Positions 16,196 through 27,474 are shown, numbered from the stretch's first letter. The stretch is 64,000 nt of DNA from Siphonodentalium dalli (GCA_032622095.1 CP136063.1:30258987-30322986); one strand, 5' to 3'. A program made the numbers and translations. The notes: generated by a model from the sequence alone, not told the origin.

Positions 16196-16659
16196 TCGTT
16201 TCGTGGATGGTGCTTCTAATCACAACCACATATTTAGACGCACGTTTTTGCGCACAAGACGAAATTTCCTTTGTTCGATTGATACGAGATCCTTCCTTAT
16301 GTTCTTCTTTTTAACTATCCACCCATTTAGGGTAAAGCATTCTGGTATATACATATGTACAGTATCTAGATTGATAAAACAACAATTGGATACAGGTCTG
16401 ACTATCAGTCTGTGCAAAATTTCAAGTGTGAACAAGTGAATATCTTTAGCCAAGAGACGGAGATCGGTATCTTGAACGGTGTCATTGCCACGGACGAGGA
16501 GAAATCATTGAACATCGATGGACCAAGAATGAACTGCAGCTTATCTATAAATATAGCCACTACACGAGATAAACAGCGGATATACGGTATATGACTAAAC
16601 GGTATCTGACGTCACGAGACACACAGCGGATATATAGGACTATCTGACTATTCTACACA
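16196..16659 (+). promoter_or_regulatory. ZNF2 promoter region: CRE and TATA box
   Basis: The block conserved before every ZNF gene ends with TGACGTCA (16607-16614), a full palindromic cAMP-response element of the kind bound by CREB/ATF bZIP factors. TATATA follows 24 bp later (16631-16636) and the ATG 29 bp after that. This spacing is identical in the genes at 25972, 34523, 41481 and 44766, although bases between the two motifs vary. A normal TATA-to-start distance would place transcription start at or beside the ATG. Confidence 0.75.
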
Positions 16660-17136
16660 ATGGGGGCTGCTAATCTGAATAACCATGAGACCGCCGGCAC
16701 AGGTAATAAACGACATGACTGTGATGTATGTGGGAAACTGTTCGCCACTTCAGGCAACTTGGTGAGACATAAGAGAATCCACACCGGAGATAAACCTTAT
16801 CGTTGTGATATATGCGGGGAATCATTTATTCGATCTGACATATTGGTGATACATATGAGCATCCACACCGGAGATAAACCTTATCGTTGTGATATATGCG
16901 GGAAATCGTTTAGTACATCGAGCTACTTGGTGACACATAAGAGAATCCACACCGGAGATAAACCTAACCATTGTGATATATGCGTGAAATCGTTTAATAC
17001 TTCGAGCAACTTGGTGACACATAAGAGAATCCACACCGGAGATAAACCTTACCGCTGTGATATATGCGGGAAATCATTTACTCAATCGGGCAGCTTGGTG
17101 AAACATAAGACAATCCACACTGGAGATAAGCGTTAA
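16660..17136 (+). CDS. ZNF2: poly-C2H2 zinc-finger protein, 5' ORF (158 aa, 5 fingers)
   Basis: The leader is MGAANLNNHETAGTGNKR, followed by five complete C2H2 fingers with TGDKP linkers. Leader plus the first two fingers match ZNF4 (34523), including the distinctive FIRSDILVIH helix, so the two are type-B siblings. Finger 4 has Cys-Val after its second Cys instead of Cys-Gly. The ORF stops at a TAA (17134-17136) caused by a 3-bp insertion between fingers 5 and 6. The frame is not shifted and three more fingers follow in phase. Promoter motifs are intact, so a 5-finger product is plausible. Expression is not shown. Confidence 0.65.
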   Translation: MGAANLNNHETAGTGNKRHDCDVCGKLFATSGNLVRHKRIHTGDKPYRCDICGESFIRSDILVIHMSIHTGDKPYRCDICGKSFSTSSYLVTHKRIHTGDKPNHCDICVKSFNTSSNLVTHKRIHTGDKPYRCDICGKSFTQSGSLVKHKTIHTGDKR

Positions 17137-17409
<273 letters not shown>

Positions 17410-17721
17410 ATTCCTGATGTTAAATATGTTCGGCGAAGGAGGATTGGAAACAATCTTAGATTCCAATGACAGAGCGGAAAAGGAGGGCAGAATGAATCTT
17501 ATCCCTAAATTACTATTTATGTGGCTTCAAGGGTAAAAGATATTTGATTTGAGTCGAGGAACCTATCAGAATAAATCTTCTTCGTAAATTAGCTTTGCAC
17601 TATGAACTGTATGATTGGGAGGCCTTGCTCAAATTATATGCAGTACTAGTATGCAGTGGATTCCGCACATAGAGTTTGGTGAAAGCTCATGGGAAAATAA
17701 CCCCAGTGAAGATCCATTTAT
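17410..17721. other. ZNF2 3' flank
   Basis: This is nearly identical to 27475-27788. It lacks the TTAA MITE found at the same place after ZNF1. An open frame reading WEALLKLYAVLVCSGF occurs in units 2 and 3 but is broken in unit 1. I do not recognise it. Confidence 0.5.
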
Positions 17722-18075
17722 ACTTAATATTAGAACGGTATACATGAGACCCTGCGTATCAGTAGCCCCTTTCTTACTATTAGAACGGTATACATGATAC
17801 ACTATGTATCAGTAGCTCCATTCTTACTATTATAACGGTACACATGAGACCCCATGTATCAGTAGCCCCATTCTTACTATTAGAACGGTATACATGAGAC
17901 CCAATGTATCAGTAGCCACGTTCTTACTATTATAACAGTATACATGAGACCCTATGTATCAGTAGCCCCATTCTTAATATTATAACGGTATACACGAGAC
18001 CCTATGTATCAGTAGCTGCATTCTTACTATTAGAACGGTATACATGAGACCCAATGTATCAGTATCTCCATTCCT
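17722..18075. repeat. 50-bp minisatellite, about 7 copies (unit 2)
   Basis: Same unit as at 7950. The order of sequence variants is almost identical to the array at 27789, so the two are very recent duplicates or have been homogenised. An isolated further unit sits near 18477. Confidence 0.9.
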
Positions 18076-18828
18076 GTAACCACGCCTCGTTGATAGAGGG
18101 TAACTAACGATTCGTATCAATATGAGTTATTTCATTAGATATGTATCCGAAATGGTTAATTGGTTAATTCTGTTATTCGTGGTCGCATTTTGTTACAAAT
18201 GTATGCTTAAATGTCGTGTTAGATTTAATATAACATACACATTTCCCGTATTCTTTTCCCAAGGATGATAGTCATACAGCCATCCGCCTTAAATCAATCA
18301 TGTTTATTGTGAAATAATTTGCACGACATCCCACCGATTTCGAAGAACAAATCTTACTTGAACGCGAATAAATGTAAAATGTGTCCGACGGCGATCCTCT
18401 CACTCGTGGGTACCAATCTTGTTGTTATTTTAATAGAAATGACCAATGTTGGGTCCTAGTATTGCAAATATATACTTACTATTAGTACGGTATACATGAG
18501 ACCCAATGTACCAAATATGGTATGTTAGTTTACAACACCAAAATACAGATCTTTCCTGTCCGAGCAGATATATCAACCATACTTTGTCGGTTCGAATTTG
18601 TCATGGTGGTGGTATGCCAGCACCGCCGGTTCAATCTCTTGTTTGCAATTGATTTTGATACATCAAAGTTGTTGGCAGGATATTTTCAAACCAGTGGAAT
18701 AAGATACATACCAATGACCCATTAAAGCACCACCCTCATATGCATATTACTTGGTGTATTTAAGACTTACGAATAAATCACCGATTTGACTCGGAAAATT
18801 GTTATATGTATCATTTTACCATTATCTC

Positions 18829-19428
18829 TTAAAGGGGTACTGTACCCAAGATGTTGTTGTTGGTTTCTATAATCCCCGAGTCGGAGAATAAGGTAACAAC
18901 TTTTCCATTTTTTGAAAGTCTGTTGAGTACGAAGTATTGTTACGGATGGCAAATTTACCGGAATGCAAAAATACAAATTGTCGTTGTCGAGTAATTTTTG
19001 TACAGTTTTCAACCAAATGAATCAAATAAACATTATATTATATGCTTAGTAGTCCCATATACTCATTTAAGTTAGTGTATGGTCACTAGTCAATGAGTGG
19101 CTTGGGTTTTCTCCCCGTATAAGCATAATGTTTCAAACGATCGTGTGTGCAATTGTTTTATTAATCCAGTATCCCTCAATTATAATTTGATTACGTTTTG
19201 TACACGGAAATTCCAATTTTAAGAGACGCCATTTTATGGCTGGAGCCATAAAATCAATTTATATTAAATTATTAACTTTTAAATTATTAAATTTTAAGAT
19301 AGCCTATTAACCTGAGCGTTTACAGAATACATCTTCGACTCAAATTACTTATATTTCTATATAGTATCGATAATAGATCGTTGTTATCACCGGGAATTTA
19401 TTGAAAATGGCGTACAGTACCCCTTTAA
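18829..19428. mobile_element. TTAA MITE, 600-bp family
   Basis: The ends TTAAAGGGGTACTGTAC (left) and GTACAGTACCCCTTTAA (right) form a perfect 17-bp inverted repeat. The empty site is visible in unit 3 (near 28897) and unit 4 (near 37675), both reading TTAAAGGTACTCAATCCG, so this is a recent insertion at TTAA restricted to unit 2. It has no transposase. Confidence 0.85.
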
Positions 19429-19971
19429 AGGTACGCAATCCGATTAAGCACCCCTAACTTACTTTTTCTTTGGCTCTATGGGTAATAATATTTGATTCGA
19501 GAGATGTGTACTAATAATTGCCACAGAAACACTTATTCAGACGGACGAAGATGGATAACTCTGAACTCAAGTGGTAATAATAACGCAATATTTACCGAGA
19601 ACATTCTTTTGATGGCGTGTTCTGGGCCACAAACAATAGAAATAACAAAACTTCAAAAATTGATATCTGATCACTGAGCGTTGATGGGTAGGTTCCTCGA
19701 ATTAATTATTCTAAATAAAATTAATATTAATCGATAGAAGCATTTCTGGACAAGAGTCCTCGATTCAGATCTAATATTTTATACCCCAGTAATTATATAA
19801 AACATGCTTACAAAGAGATAATCCTCCTTTAACATGAACTGGTAAAGTACGGCAATTTTCTAACGTTGTGATTTTTTTTCGACTCCTAGCTGAGATACCT
19901 TCTGAAATGTGCCAAAATTTGGTATAAAACACAGAAATCAGTATGAAGCTCTAACATAAAATTCCATGTTG
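19429..19971. other. Spacer with short recurrent frame, solo MITE end and DR1 (unit 2)
   Basis: This corresponds to 8620-9078. It includes the recurrent frame ending KLQKLISDH (stop near 19677), the solo MITE terminus (19706-19832) and the DR1 block (about 19845-19955). Confidence 0.6.
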
Positions 19972-20170
19972 ATTAATATATACTATACACGGCCCTAGAT
20001 GATACATGGGGATAACGACACCCGAAAAGACATGTGGTTACTGTCGTTCTTCATTAATATATACTATACAGGGGCCCTAGATGATACATGGGGAGAACGA
20101 CACCCTAAAAGACATGTGCTTACTGTCGTTCTTCCTTGTGTCACATGGCATGTGCTTACTGTCGTTCTTC
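19972..20170. repeat. 82-bp minisatellite, about 2.5 copies (unit 2)
   Basis: Same unit as the large array at 9079-12466. DR2 follows at about 20243-20340. Confidence 0.9.
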
Positions 20171-20589
20171 CGTGTGTATTCCGTCGTTTAATTTATATTA
20201 TGTATATTATATATTTGGTGGATAAATAAACTATGCTTAAACCAAGGACCACAATTTGCTAACGTTGCGATCCTAGCTGAGATACCCACTGAAATGTGCC
20301 AAAATTTGGTATAAAACACAAAAATCAGTATGAAGCTCTTGGGTTGGAGAACAATAATCCACCATGACCCGGGAAGTGGGCGTGGAAAAATCTCACCTTC
20401 GTGTTCAGACTATGGACGAGCCTCGTGTTCGGCAGAAATATCTCACTTTATTTCACCAATCAACTTCAATCAATACTTTCTCATATGTTCTGTCCATATA
20501 TTTGTTTACTTATTGTTTGTCTGTTTTATCTAAATTACTCTACCTGTGAAGGTGACTTGATTGTCAATAAACTTGTCTTATCTTATCTG

Positions 20590-21560
20590 AAGTAACGTGC
20601 ATTAGCTGAATTTAGAACTGACAACGCATGTAGAATTGGTCGATTAAAATACAAATTGGCGCGAATTGAATGCGCCAATAATAGTTTTCTTGACCTTCCA
20701 TAATACCTTTTATTGGACGATCCACCCGGTAATTCCGAGTGTTTGTCTATAAACCAAATGGTTTTGTAAAGTTAGTATACGCCCGTTTGAGAAGAACGGT
20801 TGTATTGTGTAAATGGGTTGTCCGGCCGTCTGTCGCCGGTCCGTCCGATTTTGTTTTCCGTATGGTAACTTTAGATTAAATCGATTGAACAGAACCTAAT
20901 TTGGTATGTAGTGTTTACCACATCAAAATACAGATCGAGTTCGAATATATAGGTTTCGTCCGCATGATTGTTACTGAGTTATACCCCTTTTGCGACTTAG
21001 ATTTTACCTGATTTGCGGTTGCCGGATGATAACATTAGATTGAATCGAGAGAACAGAACAAAATTTGGTATGTTAGTTTACCACATCAAAATATAGATCA
21101 GGTTCGAAAATGGGTTACGTCCGCGTGATTGTTAATCAGTTATGTCCCATTTTCGACTTACATTTTACCTGATTTGCCGTTTCCGGGTGATAACTTTTTT
21201 AGACTGAATAAAGTGAACTGAACCACATTTGGTATATTAGTTTTTACCACCCCAAAATACATATCAAGTCCGAATATGGGTTTCGTCCGCATGATTTTGA
21301 CTGAGTTATATCCCTTTTTCGACTTAGATTTTACCTGATGTGTGGTTTCCGGATAATAACTTTAGATTGAATCGAGTGAACAGAACCAAATTTGCATGGT
21401 ATGTTAGTTTATCATACCAAAATACAGATCAAGTTCGAATATGGGTTTCGTCCGCATGATTTTACTGAGTTATGCCCCTTTTCGACTTAGATTTTACCCG
21501 ATATCCGGTTTCCAGATGATAACTTTAGATTGAGTCGAGATAATTTTTCAGTCTAAAATA
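20590..21560. repeat. About 160-bp dispersed/tandem repeat block (unit 2)
   Basis: Four imperfect units are marked by CGACTTAGATTTTACCTGAT, GGTATGTTAGTTTACCAC and TTCGAATATGGGTTTCGTCC, spaced about 160-166 bp apart. This style of repeat is common in molluscan and other lophotrochozoan genomes. It is matched by 38500-39480 in unit 4 and absent from units 1 and 3. Confidence 0.75.
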
Positions 21561-21669
21561 CCACACTTGAAATTATTGTGTTTTATTTTTGTTATTATTT
21601 CGTCTTAAGTCAAAGGTTTCAAACAAATTAAACTAAACCTTGCCTCACTCTACTCCAGAAACGGCGTAG

Positions 21670-21878
21670 TATGCCCCGCCCGATGGTGTGCTAATGTGGA
21701 TGTTTATATACATGGAAAAGGGCACTAACGTGACAATAACATGCAATCTACGCAATATTTATGATTTGTATAAGAACATATATCTGTTATATACTATTCT
21801 TTCGTTTATGGCGGTTTTAGCGGATGTGACTATTTTACCAGCTATTCCCACGACAAAGGTCGCCCGTATCTTTAACGT
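21670..21878. mobile_element. Relic related to the 504-bp TTAA MITE
   Basis: Sequence around TTATGGCGGTTTTAGCGG and ending GTCGCCCGTATCTTTAA is a diverged version of the right half of the elements at 7144 and 49653. A sister copy ends near 39808. Confidence 0.5.
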
Positions 21879-22024
21879 TTATTTGCGACAAAAATACACA
21901 ATAAAAGTTTTGGTCTATGCAGGGCGATAAACGAAATTTAGTTTTCGACGCCACCGATGAAGAGTTAACGTGTATATAGAATGATAGATTAATACATGCA
22001 CAATATAATAAAGTTGATACTCAC

Positions 22025-22115
22025 CAAATATACATGTATATGTAGGAAATGTGATGATTGTATCAAATATTAATGAAAATAACAATAGCAATAGTTTATT
22101 TACATCGCATGCCAT
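22025..22115 (-). other. Possible 5' coding exon with signal peptide (unit 2)
   Basis: On the minus strand an ATG (22113-22115) opens a frame reading MACDVNK, then LLLLLFSLIFD, then TIITFPTYTCIFG, which looks like a secretory signal peptide. It runs directly into GGTGAGTATC, a near-ideal splice donor. A sister copy is at 43170-43260. The donor survives in three further copies (15808, 33671, 39941) where the upstream frame has no ATG or is broken. No downstream exons could be identified, so this may be a fragment carried by the duplication. Confidence 0.3.
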
Positions 22116-22285
22116 TCGAGTCACGTTAAAATTAAACTATTTTTATTTTAAATAATGCGGTGTGAATTTGTGTCATGTCACACGTAAACCGAAACTCATC
22201 AGTCATATTAAATCGTGTCTTGATAAATACTAAAATAGCAGATGATTGAGTATCAAAGCTGCTGACCATAAACATCATTGATGAT

Positions 22286-22658
22286 ATCTATGGGAAGCCA
22301 AATTCAAATTGACATTTAATAAATAATTGCGGTTAAACGCACTAATGAATCTCTAATATCCACATGTATCCTATATTTGTTCCACCCATTGTACCATGGA
22401 CTACATCATTTGAATTATAGGGAGTTTATGTAATGTGGCTAATTGAGCTTAAGCACAATACGGTATATTCCCTATTGCGCTTAAGTGCAATAAGAATATT
22501 GCAATAAGAATATTCTTTATTGTGCTTAAGCGCAATAAGAATACTTATTTTATGTGCTTAAAAGCGCAATATTTAAGAGATTCCTGAATTCCTTAAGCGC
22601 AATTAAATATTTCAAAAGCTCAATTATTTATTAAATGTCAATTTGGCTTCCCATAGAT
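22286..22658. mobile_element. AT-rich palindromic MITE
   Basis: The left end ATCTATGGGAAGCCAAATT (22286 on) and right end AATTTGGCTTCCCATAGAT (to 22658) are inverted repeats of roughly 42 bp that also include TTGACATTTAATAAATAATTG. The interior is full of CGCAATAAGAATA and its complement. A sister at about 43430-43830 has lost part of its left end. Confidence 0.65.
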
Positions 22659-22832
22659 CTCACGCAGTCAATCATTCAATGTTATTTTTTTAACATTTTG
22701 AATTACATGTACAATTTAAAAAATTTGTTATACTAAATTGTATTGTAACTATTGTTATTGTCCTTATTCCCCATACAGCATGTGCAGTTGTGCACATATA
22801 TTATGATAGACTAGTAAGTACTATTAGTACTG

Positions 22833-23138
22833 ACGAAGGGGTCACTCTCACCAAAAAAGTGAAGGGTACACAGGGTTTGAAAATGTGCTGAAGGGAACAC
22901 AGGGTTTGTGATCGACACAAACATCATTACTTAAATTGTGTTTATGGAAGTCTGGATCCCATTAGCAGTTTGTTTTCAGTACATTTTAATATTCATTGGA
23001 ATGTAAACAATTATTCTCTAACAGAAATCATGGTGGATACGAAAACTGAATGTGCAACCTTTATAACGTCATAATAACGACATTTCAAATCCTGTGTACC
23101 CTTCAGCACTTTTTTTGGTGAGAGTGACACCTTCAGCA
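22833..23138. mobile_element. TIR element with GTCACTCTCACC termini
   Basis: The left end GTCACTCTCACCAAAAAAG and right end CTTTTTTTGGTGAGAGTGAC are inverted, with further inverted homology through AAGGGTACACAGG(G/A)TTTG. The terminal core GTCACTCTCACC is shared with the element at 36340. A truncated left end lies near 44010. The boundary of the target duplication is unclear. Confidence 0.6.
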
Positions 23139-25449
23139 TTATTACTCGTACTAGTAGTAGTTAATACTGCACTACTGTCAATATTCTAACAACACTTTAC
23201 ATCAATCATCAATTCAAAAACTGATCGTTTTATGTGTTGAATTTAGTTTAAACTTAAAAAAAAAGCCTGGTTGAATATCTACCATATGGTGCGTCGTTCC
23301 TACCCTCAAGCTGCTGTCATTGAGACGTTCAACGTTATTTTTGCTATTTTGCATGCGAAGATGTAGACTGCTTGAGACCTCGTGGTAGATACATTCACTC
23401 CAGGCATTCAACTTTTTGAATCTAAACTTTGACAATTTAGCCAAACACACTATTTTCATATCAGTGATGATTGATGACACACAATGACATTTCTTACTGT
23501 AGTGTATGATGACCGGATACAGGTAGCTTAAATTAAAGACTTTAAAAAGCCTGACGAAGATCGTTTGTGATGATATAAATATAAATTTATTTAACTTTCA
23601 GGGAAATATGTTAGCTACTCGGAGAAATAATGTGGCGGTGGTAAAATATGTAATATTATCAATATTTTATTAGATCAGAATTATTAGGAATATTTATTAT
23701 TAACAATCTTTTTAACAATAATTACTAAACCATCATTTGTTAATCTACACTGCACGCAAATCTTTGCGTCCCTCTTCCACTTAATTTCTATCTGTTGCCT
23801 TACCTCTTTTAACTTTAGCCCAATCACACCGTGAGTATTTCTCACTCACGTTTGCCGCCATTGATATAGTTAGTTTTCTCATATAAACACAATAGAGCGA
23901 TTTTTTGTTATCGCGGTGCTGTAAATAGTTATAATAGTTGGAAGTCTCCATGTTGGAGCGTTAATGGTATTTCTACTCTTTTATATATTCATACCCTAGT
24001 TCTATATTATATAGTATGTACACATTCTAGATTAGGTATCATCTATCTTTCTAGGGTCTAGTTTCCAGACTTCACATGTAGGTTATTCAACATGATATTC
24101 TTCGGATCCATAGACGTTATCCAATATTACATGTCGCAATGTGATTCATCATCATCGATGTATTGTATCGTGCTGTATGTTATTTTGAGAGAGAAGATAA
24201 CATTGTAATGTATACAACTTTTCTTATTCTGCACCCCAACCAGCCCACCTGCAACTTTCAAGAGTAAAGTGAAATATACGGCCTTAAGTCTTATAGTCTA
24301 TGTGTAGACTGCTAGCTGGAAATATAATAGACATAGAGCTATAATAAGTTAAAGGGCATGTCGACATTACCGACATTCATATGGCATTAGCAGATTGCTG
24401 CATCCAGTAGAATGGTACTATTATAGTATCACACTGTGTTCATGAGTGAGCCACTTAACGGTGCAGCACCTACTGCATGCTAAAACTATAGTTTAAACAG
24501 TTTATATCTTGGCATATATCTACACGTACATGTACATCCAAGTTATAAATTTATCTATCCCTATTTAAAAAAAATGAATAAGCGAAATGTATAACACCAG
24601 CTACATGTACCTATCGCATTAATGTTCAGTTGTCTGTGTCATGTAACAAATAAGCATATTTTAAACAGGTAGGGCCTACATGGATATATCATTTCATCAT
24701 TCATTTGTAAGACAGTTTCTCTAACTGGGACCCACTTATAATTCCATGCAAGACTATAAATATTTTAGCAAATAATTTAACATTAAGAAGTCCATATCCA
24801 TGGTACCACATTCTGACATTAATTATACAGTACTATAGTAAGTGTTGGCAGTGGGTTAAGAAGGGGCAACTTGATGCACTGGAGAATATTTTTATATTCC
24901 ATATACTCTTGACAAATATTTCAAGAAACTGGATTTGAATTCATAATTTGATGACACTCTGTCGAGACACTTCTGACAGATGGAAGCAGGCGCCGGTAAT
25001 TTCTCAACAGATGCCCCGAACAAAGAGTTAATTTCCGTCGCACGTCTTCTTTCATACATTTAGTTTTGTTCAACTTAAACATCGTGATTTGTCTGTCAAG
25101 CAGGAAAAACACACGGCCTTTGATTTATTTCGAGGAGTTGAAAAGCCCGGGGGGGGGGGGGGGGGCATTTTGAATGGGATTCCCCAGTCTAAAATTAGAT
25201 GTATCCGTCCGCACAGTTAAAAAAGTTACCATCCTTATGGCAGTGGTATCTCATCGTAGCTATGAGAGATAACTCTGCCTGGAGTTTGCGTCTGTTGGTC
25301 TCAAGACGCGAGATCCGGTTCATTTTCGGGCACGAAATTATCACGTTTCTGATTCCGGTTACTTAGATTGAATTGATCAGAAACCTAATTTCACTAACAT
25401 CAGTTGAACGACATATATTCTTGCCTCTTTTTGGGGAGAGAATGTTGTG
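23139..25449. other. Unit-2-specific spacer, no gene seen
   Basis: This low-GC region is not repeated elsewhere in the window. It includes a run of 18 or more G (about 25149-25166) and ORFs of up to 88 codons that I do not recognise. I see no supported gene. Confidence 0.5.
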
Positions 25450-25971
25450 ACTTTAAACCGCCCGGTAACACACTTACTCTCATCTAGACTGTGTATTCAT
25501 CTATCGTTTCGTGGATGGTGCTTCTGATCACAACCACATATTTAGACGCACGTTTATTGCGCACAAGACGATATTTCCTTTGTTCGATTGATACGAGATA
25601 ATTCCTTGTCTTCTTCTTCTTTTTAACTATCCACCCATTTAGGGCGAAGCATTCTGGTATGTACATATGTACAGTATCTATATTGATAAACAACAATTGG
25701 ATACAGGTCTGACTATCAGTCTGTGAAAAAATTCAGGTGTGAACAGGTGAATATCTTTAGTCAAGAGACGGAGATCGGTATCTTGAACGGTTTCGCTGCC
25801 ACGGACGAGAAGAAATCGTTGAACATCCATGGACCAAGAATGAACTGCAGCTTATCTATAAATATAGCCACTACATGTACACGAGATAAACAGCGGATAT
25901 ATATGACTACGCGGTATCTGACGTCACGAGATAAACAGCGGATATATAGGACTATCTGACTATTCTACACA
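25450..25971 (+). promoter_or_regulatory. ZNF3 promoter region: CRE and TATA box
   Basis: The conserved upstream block ends with TGACGTCA (25919-25926), TATATA (25943-25948) and the ATG at 25972, with the invariant 24- and 29-bp spacings. Around 25441-25456 it retains the uninterrupted sequence GACTTTAAACCGCCCGG, the empty site for the MITE at 40189. Confidence 0.75.
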
Positions 25972-27474
25972 ATGGGAGATGCTAACCTGAATAACAATGA
26001 GACCACCAACACAGAGAATAAACGACATCATTGTGATGTATGTGGGAAACTGTTCGCCACTCCAGGCAGCTTGGTGAGACATAAGATAATCCACACCGGC
26101 GATAAGACTCACCATTGTGAAATATGCGGAAAATCATTTAATCAATCGGGCAGCTTGGTGAAACACAAGAAAATCCACACCGGAGATAAATCTTACCGCT
26201 GTGATATATGCGGGAAATCATCTAATACATCAATCGACTTGGTGACACATAAGAGAATCCACACCGGATATAAACCTTATCGTTGTGATATATGCGGGAA
26301 ATCGTTTAATACATCGAGCTACTTGGTGACACATAAGAGAATCCACACCGGAGATAAACCTTATCGTTGTGATATATGCGGGAAATCGTTTAATACATCA
26401 AGCGACTTGGTTACACATAATAGAATCCACACCGGAGATAAACCTTATCGTTGTGATATATGTGGGAAATCGTTTAATACATCAAGCTACTTGGTGAAAC
26501 ATAAGAGAATCCACACCGGTGATAAACCTTACCGCTGTGATATATGCGGGAAATCATTTAATCAATCGAGCTACTTGGTGACACATAAGAGAATCCACAC
26601 CGGGGATAAACCTTACCATTGTGAAATATGCGGAAAATCATTTAATCAATCGGGCAGCTTGGTGAAACATAAGACAATCCACACCGGAGATAAACCTTAC
26701 CGCTGTGATATATGCGGGAAATCATTTAATCAATCGAGCGACTTGGTGACACATAATAGAATCCACACCGGAGATGAGCCTTATCGTTGTGAAATATGCG
26801 GGAAATCGTTTAATACATCAAGCTACTTGGTGAAACATAAGAGAATCCACACTGGAGATAAGCATTACCATTGTGATATATGTGGGAAATCATTTAATGA
26901 ATCTGGCAGCTTGGTGAAACATAAGAGAATCCACACTGGAGATAAGCCTTACCATTGTGATATATGCGGGAAATCGTTTAATACATCGAGCGACATGGTG
27001 ACACATAAGAGAATCCACACCGGAGATAAACCTTACCATTGTGATATATGCGGGAAATCGTTTAATACATCAAGCTACTTGGTGACACATAAGAGAATCC
27101 ACACCGGAGATAAACCTTACCATTGTGATATATGCGGGAAATCGTTTAATACATCGAGCGACTTGGTGAAACATAAGAGAATCCACACCGGAGATAAACC
27201 TTACCAATGTGATATATGCGGGAAATCATCTAATACATCGAGCGACTTGGTGACACATAAGAGAATCCACACCGGAGATAAACCTTACCAATGTGATATA
27301 TGCGGGAAATCATCTAATACATCGAGCGACTTGGTGACAGATAAGAGAATCCACACCGGAGATGAACCTTACCGTTGTGATATATGCGGGAAATCATTTG
27401 ATCAATCGAGCATTTTGACGACACATAAAAGAGTCCACACCGGAGATAGCTCCACATACATCTCTCCAAATTGA
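25972..27474 (+). CDS. ZNF3: intact 17-finger C2H2 zinc-finger protein (500 aa)
   Basis: This is the only uninterrupted gene of the cluster, single-exon. The leader (residues 1-18, MGDANLNNNETTNTENKR) is followed by 17 fingers of exactly 28 residues (19-494) and the tail TYISPN. Fingers are C-x2-C-x12-H-x3-H with TGDKP linkers instead of the commoner TGEKP. Finger 16 has Asp for the first zinc His (LVTDKRIH) and is probably non-functional. Fingers 3, 15 and 16 have Ser at the hydrophobic-core Phe position (GKSSNTS). Predicted base-contact positions -1, 3 and 6 are drawn from a small set: T/Q/E/D, Y/S/D/I, and T/K. No effector domain is visible, so repressor or activator cannot be decided. It is probably a nuclear DNA-binding protein. 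The strong start context is ACAATGG. Confidence 0.9.
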   Translation: MGDANLNNNETTNTENKRHHCDVCGKLFATPGSLVRHKIIHTGDKTHHCEICGKSFNQSGSLVKHKKIHTGDKSYRCDICGKSSNTSIDLVTHKRIHTGYKPYRCDICGKSFNTSSYLVTHKRIHTGDKPYRCDICGKSFNTSSDLVTHNRIHTGDKPYRCDICGKSFNTSSYLVKHKRIHTGDKPYRCDICGKSFNQSSYLVTHKRIHTGDKPYHCEICGKSFNQSGSLVKHKTIHTGDKPYRCDICGKSFNQSSDLVTHNRIHTGDEPYRCEICGKSFNTSSYLVKHKRIHTGDKHYHCDICGKSFNESGSLVKHKRIHTGDKPYHCDICGKSFNTSSDMVTHKRIHTGDKPYHCDICGKSFNTSSYLVTHKRIHTGDKPYHCDICGKSFNTSSDLVKHKRIHTGDKPYQCDICGKSSNTSSDLVTHKRIHTGDKPYQCDICGKSSNTSSDLVTDKRIHTGDEPYRCDICGKSFDQSSILTTHKRVHTGDSSTYISPN

